Shown here: in pieces, positions 25,576-31,722 of the stretch
Layout of the letters: every line of letters starts with the position of its first letter
Position numbering within the stretch: the stretch's first letter is position 1
Source: an uncultured Alphaproteobacteria bacterium
GTDB taxonomy: Bacteria; Pseudomonadota; Alphaproteobacteria; Rs-D84
Length of the DNA: 64,000 nucleotides
Assembly (NCBI GenBank): GCA_944389535.1
Contig: CALXMS010000006.1
Span: forward strand, 1-64,000
Direction of reading: 5' to 3'
Translations under genes and position numbers: made by a program
The notes under the pieces: generated by a model
What the model was told of the DNA's origin: nothing
Seen by the model: only the letters and a program-made list of their open reading frames with translations
Database searches by the model: none

Positions 25576-25812
25576 TGTTCAATCTCCTGTTGTTTTTAAC
25601 AAAAAACCACCAGATAAAATTAATGGTCTGGAGGTTGACTACAATCGTAAGAATTGTGCTGCTTATTCAATATATTCGCAAGCCCTCCTGACCTATAATC
25701 AGGAGTCTTTTTCGTCGTAATTTTAAAAACGGCGCTATTCTTCGCGCCATAAGTATGTATTCCGACGCTTACGTAGAGGTAGTCACACCCCGCCAGCAGA
25801 ATTCCTGCCAAC
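25576..25812 (-). promoter_or_regulatory. Structured 5' leader RNA with attenuator-like switch (copy 2)
   Basis: The 237-base leader of the second cysteine-rich gene aligns along its whole length with leader 1. On the minus strand: P1 TGGCAG/CTGCTG (25810-25794), P2 GGGGT/ACCTC (25791-25776), P3 CGTCG/CGACG (25767/25713) enclosing P4 GGCGC/GCGCC (25748-25731), P5 CTCCTGA/TCAGGAG (25705-25685), P7 ACAAT/ATTGT (25657-25641), and a terminator CC-CCAGA/TCTGG-GG plus T6 (25634-25601). GGTCAGGAGG (25693-25684) can pair with CCTCCAGACC (25634-25625) apart from one A-A mismatch, blocking the terminator. Compared with leader 1, P3 shows a T-A to G-C change and P1 and P2 show changes to G-U pairs, which keep the helices. 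A 64-codon frame spans it but has no proper start. Confidence 0.7.
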
Positions 25813-25818
25813 AAAAAT

Positions 25819-25847
25819 ATTATATAACACTAAATTTATAAATACAA
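25819..25847 (-). promoter_or_regulatory. Promoter of leader RNA 2
   Basis: On the minus strand TTGTAT (25847-25842) and TATAAT (25824-25819) have a 17-base spacer, matching the promoter of leader 1 in spacing and in position relative to the first hairpin. Confidence 0.6.
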
Positions 25848-25856
25848 ATAAAAAAA

Positions 25857-25874
25857 CGCCCTTTCGGGCTTTTT
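25857..25874 (-). terminator. Terminator after rpiB
   Basis: GCCC/GGGC with a TTTC loop (GAAA on the minus strand) is flanked by A/T runs, directly at the end of rpiB and just upstream of the leader 2 promoter. Confidence 0.65.
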
Positions 25875-26321
25875 TTAGGATATTTTTTTTATTCTTCTTA
25901 TTCTGCGCTCTATTGCATCAAACGGGCTTTCAAGAAATTCGCGTGTAATTAAAAAAGATACTTCTATATCTATATCGTCTGCCGCCAATGCTAATACGTT
26001 TATATCATCGTGAAAACGATCGTCACGTGCCTGGTTTGGACGGTCACATCTTGACGCACGAATGTGGCGATAGCGGTTCGCCGCAATTTGCATCCCTGCC
26101 CCAGTACCGCATATAAGAATACCGCGAGATTTTTCGTCGCCATTCATTGCATCCGCTAATGTTTTTGCAACATCAGGAAAATCTACGGGGCTATTAACAT
26201 CGTCTGTACCAAGGTTAACAACGTTATAACCAACTGCGTTTAACATTTCTATTAAATATAGTTTTAACCCTACCCCACGATGATCTGCAGCAATGTATAT
26301 TTTTGTTACTGTTTTATTCAT
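25875..26321 (-). CDS. rpiB: Ribose 5-phosphate isomerase B
   Basis: The 148-residue enzyme interconverts ribose 5-phosphate and ribulose 5-phosphate. Family motifs are IYIAADHRGVGLK at the N-terminus, LGTDDVNSPVDFPD, and ICGTGAGMQIAANRYRHIRA with RDDRFHDDINVLAL further on, which contain the active-site loop. The ATG at 26321 is preferred to the upstream one because AAAGGATAAAAAGA lies before it. It overlaps the end of the bactofilin gene by 8 bases, so it is the last gene of that operon. It would link to the transketolase at 12220. Confidence 0.92.
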   Translation of the reverse strand: MNKTVTKIYIAADHRGVGLKLYLIEMLNAVGYNVVNLGTDDVNSPVDFPDVAKTLADAMNGDEKSRGILICGTGAGMQIAANRYRHIRASRCDRPNQARDDRFHDDINVLALAADDIDIEVSFLITREFLESPFDAIERRIRRIKKIS

Positions 26322-26667
26322 TCTTTTTATCCTTTCGCTTGGCAAGTTTACATTCTAAACCCGTATTCCCGGTAATGTTTAAAGTAAAATAAGATAAGGT
26401 GCCGGTCATTTGCGCGTTACTGAATACGTTCGCTGTGTTTACAACCGCTGGACCATCCAATGTCCCATGCAAAAACAAATTAGTTGCAGTAACTTTCCCG
26501 ATTACTTTACCGCCACGTCCAATTACAACCGTTTCTGCAGTTATATTACCTATTACATGACCGTGAATTTGAACTGTGTGGTCTGTTTTTATATCGCCAG
26601 TTAATTTACAGCCTGCTCCTATAATTGTCGGAGACGTTTTTTCTTTCGCGTTTGTAAATGCCAACAT
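26314..26667 (-). CDS. Bactofilin
   Basis: The 117-residue protein is a small bactofilin (CcmA/BacA family), a beta-helix cytoskeletal polymer. The core runs from PTIIGAGCKLTGDIKTDHTV through QIHGHVIGNITAETVVIGRG to LFLHGTLDGPAVVNTANVFS, with the regular hydrophobic/glycine periodicity of the right-handed beta helix. The flanks are short and charged. It lies directly downstream of an M23 peptidase with 4 bases between. Bactofilin and M23 peptidase pairs control cell shape in several alphaproteobacteria (for example LmdC with BacA), so this pair probably localises peptidoglycan remodelling. Confidence 0.9.
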   Translation of the reverse strand: MLAFTNAKEKTSPTIIGAGCKLTGDIKTDHTVQIHGHVIGNITAETVVIGRGGKVIGKVTATNLFLHGTLDGPAVVNTANVFSNAQMTGTLSYFTLNITGNTGLECKLAKRKDKKNE

Positions 26668-26671
26668 GTTT

Positions 26672-27955
26672 TTATTCCTTTACAAATTTTGCGGGGTCAA
26701 AAGGAGCCCCTTTGTACCGAATTTCATAATGTAGATGCGGTCCCGTTGAACGTCCAGTAGACCCAGCAAGACCTATCACAGTCCCAGGACGAACCCAATC
26801 GCCACGAGTAACCATTATCTGAGACAAATGAGCATATAATGTTGTAAAACCTAATCCGTGATCAATTTCAACAGTTGTCCCGTAACCAACGCGTTCACCT
26901 GCAGAAACCACGCGTCCAGGAGCAACAGCCATTAATTCGGTTCCAATTTTCCCGGCAAAGTCAATCCCGCGATGTTTTTTCTGTTCGCCTGTAAAAGGGT
27001 CTTCTCTGGTGCCAAAATTTGAAGTAACGCGCGGTTTTTCAACAGGTGCACCTAGTGGTAATATTGTGTTTAATTTTGAAAGCCCGTTCCAAAGTTCCAA
27101 ATCGTCTGCTAATTTTTGATATTTTGGATCCATTTCTTTATCAAATTCTATAGGACTAAATGCAGAACCTACTAAAGGATTAGAATATTTATTTGCGTTT
27201 TGAATAAGTTTTGTTTGGTTCAGTCCCAATGATGCGATTGTGCTGCTGATACTTTTCATATTATCGCGTAATTCATCTATATTTTCGGTTGCCAATTTAG
27301 ATACGGCGTCAAAAAGTTTTGCGTCCGCGGAAACGATTTCTTGCATAGATTCTACTAATTGCGCGTTTTGCTTTTTTAAAGAATCGTTTTCCGCTCTTGT
27401 TAGTTCGAATTCTGTGGATAATTCAGATAATTTAGTATATTCAGCCACATAATCTTCGTTCGTAAACATTTCTGTTATACGAGTTCTTAAAAAGTCTAAT
27501 TCGCCCCAGGTTTTTAAACGAGTATTAATAAGATCTTCTTTTTTTTCGTCGCTTAAATTTTTTGTATTCAATATTTTGTCGTCGATTACATTAAGATCTC
27601 GCGTTAATTCGTTGTATTTTTTTAGGTATACCTGTAAATCCGTCATCTGGCGAGCGTGTAATTCTTTTGCTTCGGATAGTTCTTGCGTGCGTCTTTGCAA
27701 CATTGGGCGGTGATATACGAATACATATGTTGACCAAGCGGCCCAGACAATTAACCCGACTTTGCCGCAGAATTTTGTAAATCGCCAAAAACTGCTTTGT
27801 TTGAAAGTATAAACGTTACCACGCGGGGTGTCCATGACTGTAAATTCTCGTGGTGGAAATATACGACATATTCCACGCCATAGCGCACGAAAAGGTGACG
27901 TTATAAACGCCCATAAAGATGTAAAATGTCTTGTAATAAAGTTTATCATATCCAT
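26672..27955 (-). CDS. M23 family peptidoglycan endopeptidase, membrane-anchored (LmdC-like)
   Basis: The 427-residue protein has a cytoplasmic N-terminus of about 65 residues, one membrane span (VGLIVWAAWSTYVFVY, about 68-83), a long coiled coil (about 90-270) and a C-terminal LytM/M23 domain. The zinc ligands are visible in KKHRGIDFAG and in GPHLHYEIRYKG, so it looks catalytically active, unlike EnvC/NlpD-type activators. It is encoded just upstream of a bactofilin, a known pairing where the bactofilin positions the peptidase. Its start overlaps the end of the TrmN6-like gene by 10 bases, giving the operon methyltransferase - M23 - bactofilin - rpiB. Confidence 0.88.
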   Translation of the reverse strand: MDMINFITRHFTSLWAFITSPFRALWRGICRIFPPREFTVMDTPRGNVYTFKQSSFWRFTKFCGKVGLIVWAAWSTYVFVYHRPMLQRRTQELSEAKELHARQMTDLQVYLKKYNELTRDLNVIDDKILNTKNLSDEKKEDLINTRLKTWGELDFLRTRITEMFTNEDYVAEYTKLSELSTEFELTRAENDSLKKQNAQLVESMQEIVSADAKLFDAVSKLATENIDELRDNMKSISSTIASLGLNQTKLIQNANKYSNPLVGSAFSPIEFDKEMDPKYQKLADDLELWNGLSKLNTILPLGAPVEKPRVTSNFGTREDPFTGEQKKHRGIDFAGKIGTELMAVAPGRVVSAGERVGYGTTVEIDHGLGFTTLYAHLSQIMVTRGDWVRPGTVIGLAGSTGRSTGPHLHYEIRYKGAPFDPAKFVKE

Positions 27956-28629
27956 CCTAGGGTAGCCAAAGTATCATCGATAGTCAAGCCATCACGTAAA
28001 ATCGGTTCATAATTCATTGACAAACCCTTGTAAAGGGTTGTACCGCCTTTTGTTCCCATTCGTCCTCTTATTAATACCCTTTCTGCCGATGCTTTTGCCC
28101 CGAAAAGCGGTAATATAGTTATATCCCCACATTTTTCGTGCATTTCTGTAATTACGTCAGACATACGGTCCGCAGAAACTATTATGCAGAAATAACCACG
28201 CGGTTTAACCCGGGCAATGCAACGACGTACCCACATAGTTAAATTTGCATTGTGGTGGGCATTATGTTTTGCAGGTGTTCCACGAAAGTATGGCGGGTTT
28301 GTTATAACAACATCAAATGTTCGGTCTGTATGCCAAGATAGAATGTCTGTGTTAATTAATTCTATTTCTTGGTCGTTATATTCCGCATTTTTAGCACATT
28401 CATTCAACATCTCTGAAGAAACGTCAATTCCGGTTATGCGTACTTCGGGATTGTTAGCAAGTACACATAAACCCACTGCCCCGGTGCCTATTCCTACATC
28501 TAAAATAGTTTTTTTGCCTTTAGGGACAATAGACGCCAACCATACGGCATCAGAAGTAGGGTTATAGCGACCGCGAAATATTTTTACACGACCACCCATC
28601 AAGGTAAAAATTTCTTGTTTTTGAGCCAT
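27946..28629 (-). CDS. TrmN6-like tRNA1(Val) adenine-N6 methyltransferase family protein
   Basis: The 227-residue class I SAM methyltransferase carries TILDVGIGTGAVGLCVLAN (SAM motif I, about residues 42-60) and VVITNPPYFRG (motif IV, the NPPY of N6-adenine or glutamine methylases). The layout matches the YfiC/TrmN6 group that modifies A37 of tRNA1-Val, also conserved in alphaproteobacteria. The start at 28629 (MAQKQEIF) is chosen because TATTAT ends 6 bases before it, which would make the mRNA leaderless. An ATG at 28650 exists upstream but lies within or before the promoter. It is divergent from the membrane protein gene at 28668. Confidence 0.75.
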   Translation of the reverse strand: MAQKQEIFTLMGGRVKIFRGRYNPTSDAVWLASIVPKGKKTILDVGIGTGAVGLCVLANNPEVRITGIDVSSEMLNECAKNAEYNDQEIELINTDILSWHTDRTFDVVITNPPYFRGTPAKHNAHHNANLTMWVRRCIARVKPRGYFCIIVSADRMSDVITEMHEKCGDITILPLFGAKASAERVLIRGRMGTKGGTTLYKGLSMNYEPILRDGLTIDDTLATLGWI

Positions 28630-28667
28630 AGCTATATAATAATTCATCAAAACGAAAAGGCAAGTGT

Positions 28668-29675
28668 ATGTTTGATAGTACTATGATCGTGCAAAGTGCA
28701 GTAAGTGCGTTTAATAACGCGGCATTGTTGGCGCCGGCGTTCTTTTGGTATGCAGTGTTGGCAATACCATTATTTGTTATGGTATATGTTTACGGGGGAA
28801 GTTTTGTTGAACGCATAGGATGGACCGCTCGTAATATAAAAGAGCGTGTTTCCGTTACCACTGTTATTTTTACCCTTGCGTGGATTATATTGTTTGGGGG
28901 AAATTATAATGTATTACGTGATAATGCGACGCTATTGCCTTTTATGGTTGCGGCAATAGTTTTTGTTTGCTCTTTGTTTGTCGGGTCCAATTTCAAAAAC
29001 TTTAAGTTACCGAAATTTCGTGGTGCGCCACGTAGGCAGAAGTGGTTTATTAGTTTTGTATGGTTATTGATTCTTTTTGTAATAGGATTATCTGATACTC
29101 ATACTTGGTGGGGACCAATATTACAAATATCCGCTTTTGTAGTTGGGTTATTAATAGGAAATCGGGCAAAAAATGAAATGCGCCCTATTGCTGGAACTGC
29201 GCTGGTTATGTTAGCAACAACCGTTGCGATTTTGATGCAACCAGAATTTTTCCGCTTTGGTCAGTTAGGTGCGCTTACACCTGTGCATATATTATTTCTT
29301 ATTTTTATGGCCATGCTTGTTTCTGCAACTGTCGCGTTACGAAATATTAAACCTGTTGGTTTTATACATCATAGTGCGTTTGTAAAGCTAAAATGGTTGG
29401 CGCGTTTCATAACTGTGTTATGTATGGCTTTGTTCATTTTAACCGAGTCTGTTCCGGTATTTTTAGGTATGACGTTAATGTTCTTTATCTTATTCGCTAT
29501 GTCTATAAGACATGCAACAAGTTTACCAGAAAGAATAGATGAAAAGTTGTTTGCGATTACTCTTGGGGTTTTTGGGGTTATTACTACTCTTCCTGTTATA
29601 ACTGCAATGGGTATATTATATTGGATAAGTTTGCCCAGATCAGATGTATGGCGTCAAGTAAAGTTCATGTTATAA
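28668..29675 (+). CDS. Polytopic membrane protein of unknown function
   Basis: The 335-residue protein has about nine or ten hydrophobic spans (for example AFFWYAVLAIPLFVMVYVYG, FISFVWLLILFVIGL, FLGMTLMFFILFAMSI). No family was recognised, and it has no obvious transporter motif. HTWWGPILQ and conserved-looking charged residues in short loops might mark a substrate site. AAGG precedes the ATG. It stands alone, divergent from the methyltransferase operon and followed by the lpxA-lpxB pair about 80 bases on. Confidence 0.65.
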   Translation: MFDSTMIVQSAVSAFNNAALLAPAFFWYAVLAIPLFVMVYVYGGSFVERIGWTARNIKERVSVTTVIFTLAWIILFGGNYNVLRDNATLLPFMVAAIVFVCSLFVGSNFKNFKLPKFRGAPRRQKWFISFVWLLILFVIGLSDTHTWWGPILQISAFVVGLLIGNRAKNEMRPIAGTALVMLATTVAILMQPEFFRFGQLGALTPVHILFLIFMAMLVSATVALRNIKPVGFIHHSAFVKLKWLARFITVLCMALFILTESVPVFLGMTLMFFILFAMSIRHATSLPERIDEKLFAITLGVFGVITTLPVITAMGILYWISLPRSDVWRQVKFML

Positions 29676-29757
29676 TTGGTTATATTTATTTAATACCATT
29701 TTAAACTGGTATAATGTATCATTTCAGGCGAAATAAAAGAAAAATATAGGCCTAGAT

Positions 29758-30555
29758 ATGATACATCCAACCGCAATAATACACGAAGGCGCCGTTTTGG
29801 GCGCTGATTGTAAAATAGGACCTTTCTGCATTGTCGGACCGAACGTTGTTTTGGGGGATCGAGTAGAGTTGGTTTCAAATGTCGTTATAGACGGAAAAAC
29901 TTTCATAGATGATGATTCTATAGTATACCCTTTTGCTGTATTGGGGGTTATGAGCCAAGATTTAAAATGGCAAGACGAAGCAACAATGACGGGGTTGCGA
30001 ATTGGTAAACGGTGTAAAATTCGTGAATATGTTACAATTCATTCTGGAACGCCTGCATCAGACGGTACAGTTATCGGTGATGATTGTCAGATTATGGTAA
30101 ATGCTCACGTTGGGCATGACTGTAAAATTGGTAATAGCGTTGTCATGTCAAACTTAGTTCAGGTTGCCGGACATGTAGAGGTTGAAGATTTTGCAATTTT
30201 GTCTGGCGGCGTAATGGTATTACAGTTTGCTCGTATCGGACGTAACGCTTTTATTGGTGGAATGTCTGGTGTCGGTAATGACGTTTTGCCATATGCTATT
30301 TATGACGGGGTTCCACGTGCTGTGTACCGCACAATAAATCGTGTCGGGTTAATGCGACATGGGTTTACCAACGAAGATATGCATGCGATACATAACGTCT
30401 ATTCCGCAGTTTTTCGTGAAAGTGATGGAACTGTTGCGGAACGTTTGGCGCGCGTTCGTAAAGAAGTAAAAAACAATAAATATGCAATGGATGCGATAGA
30501 TTTTATTGAAAATAGATCAAAGCGCGGAATCGGTACGTCCAAAAATGCAGAATAA
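29758..30555 (+). CDS. lpxA: Acyl-ACP-UDP-N-acetylglucosamine O-acyltransferase
   Basis: The 265-residue left-handed beta-helix enzyme carries out the first step of lipid A synthesis. Hexapeptide repeats start at MIHPTAIIHEGAVLGADCKIG. The catalytic His lies in VNAHVGHDCKIGN (about residues 112-124), and the C-terminal helical domain (VGLMRHGFTNEDMHAIHNVY) is present. It overlaps lpxB by 8 bases, forming a compact lipid A operon. Genes that usually precede it (lpxD, fabZ) and lpxI, which often lies between lpxA and lpxB in alphaproteobacteria, are not here. Confidence 0.95.
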   Translation: MIHPTAIIHEGAVLGADCKIGPFCIVGPNVVLGDRVELVSNVVIDGKTFIDDDSIVYPFAVLGVMSQDLKWQDEATMTGLRIGKRCKIREYVTIHSGTPASDGTVIGDDCQIMVNAHVGHDCKIGNSVVMSNLVQVAGHVEVEDFAILSGGVMVLQFARIGRNAFIGGMSGVGNDVLPYAIYDGVPRAVYRTINRVGLMRHGFTNEDMHAIHNVYSAVFRESDGTVAERLARVRKEVKNNKYAMDAIDFIENRSKRGIGTSKNAE

Positions 30556-31687
30556 AAAAAAGCGAATTTTTATCATTGCTGGTGAAGTTTCTGGTGATGT
30601 ATTAGGTGCGCGCATTATGCGTGAAATGCCTGATGTAGAATTTGTCGGAATTGGCGGTGAAAATATGTCAGAAGCCGGTTTAAACTCATTATTTCCGATG
30701 TCTGATTTAGCGGTTATGGGAATTGTAGAGGTAGTTGCCCACGCAAAAACTCTGACGAAACGGATACACCAGACGGTCGAAGAAATAATCAAAACAAGAC
30801 CAGACTTGGTACTTACAGTAGATGCGCCGGGTTTTGCGAAAAGTGTCATAAAGCAAGTGCGCAAATCACCTGCTGGTAAAGAACTGATAAAAAATGGGTT
30901 GAAATTCCATCATGTGGTTGCTCCACAAGTATGGGCTTGGCGACCGGGACGAGCGAAAAAGTATGCCGGTATTTTTGATAAACTATACGCATTCTTTGAT
31001 TTTGAAGTCCCTTATTTTACAAAGTATGGTTTGGATACGGTTGCTGTTGGACATCCGATTTCTGACGGTTTGTTGGGTAAAAAGAGAAAAAGTAAAACTG
31101 ACGTCAGCGGTGAAAAAATTATTACGTTAGTTCCTGGCAGTCGTATGTCCGAAGTTAAAAGGTTAATGCCAATTTTTAAAGAAGTTGTACATCAGTTAAT
31201 TGCTAACGGTTATCGTGGTTATAAATTTGTTATGCCGACTGTAGAAACTACTGTTGATTATGTACGTGATTATGTAAAAAATTGGGACGTTAAACCTGAA
31301 TTAGTGGTATCTGCTGAAAGATATAATGTATATGAAAAAACATATATTGCTATTGCTGCAAGCGGCACTGTTTCTGCTGAACTGGCCATGTTACATATAC
31401 CAACAATAGTCGTTTATAAAATGAACCCTGTTACTGTATGGATAGGTCATTTATTGATAAATGTTGAATGGGTGTCTTTGGTTAATATTTTGTTAAATAA
31501 AAGCGTCTATCCTGAGTTGTTAGGTGGAAACGCAACTGTTGATAATATTATGAATGAATTTCAGCAATTAACAATACCATCGGTACGTGAAAAAATGATA
31601 TCGCAATTAAAGCAGGCAGACAACATGTGGCGTCGTGAAAGCGGTTCCCCTGCCGTTATCATAGCTAATTCTTTGCGTTCTGCGTAA
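30548..31687 (+). CDS. lpxB: Lipid-A-disaccharide synthase
   Basis: The 379-residue GT19 glycosyltransferase joins UDP-diacylglucosamine and lipid X to make the lipid A disaccharide. Visible are the N-terminal FIIAGEVSGDVLGARIM, LTVDAPGFAK, FHHVVAPQVWAWRPGRAKK (the conserved APQVWAW segment), LVPGSRMSEVKRLMPIFKE and AIAASGTVSAELAMLHIPTI. ATG 30548 begins directly before the conserved N-terminus and lies inside the end of lpxA, so translation is coupled. A frame from 30506 has no support. Confidence 0.95.
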   Translation, partial: QNKKKRIFIIAGEVSGDVLGARIMREMPDVEFVGIGGENMSEAGLNSLFPMSDLAVMGIVEVVAHAKTLTKRIHQTVEEIIKTRPDLVLTVDAPGFAKSVIKQVRKSPAGKELIKNGLKFHHVVAPQVWAWRPGRAKKYAGIFDKLYAFFDFEVPYFTKYGLDTVAVGHPISDGLLGKKRKSKTDVSGEKIITLVPGSRMSEVKRLMPIFKEVVHQLIANGYRGYKFVMPTVETTVDYVRDYVKNWDVKPELVVSAERYNVYEKTYIAIAASGTVSAELAMLHIPTIVVYKMNPVTVWIGHLLINVEWVSLVNILLNKSVYPELLGGNATVDNIMNEFQQLTIPSVREKMISQLKQADNMWRRESGSPAVIIANSLRSA

Positions 31688-31722
31688 CCGTAAAAAATTT
31701 AAATATTTGTTTAAATAACAGA

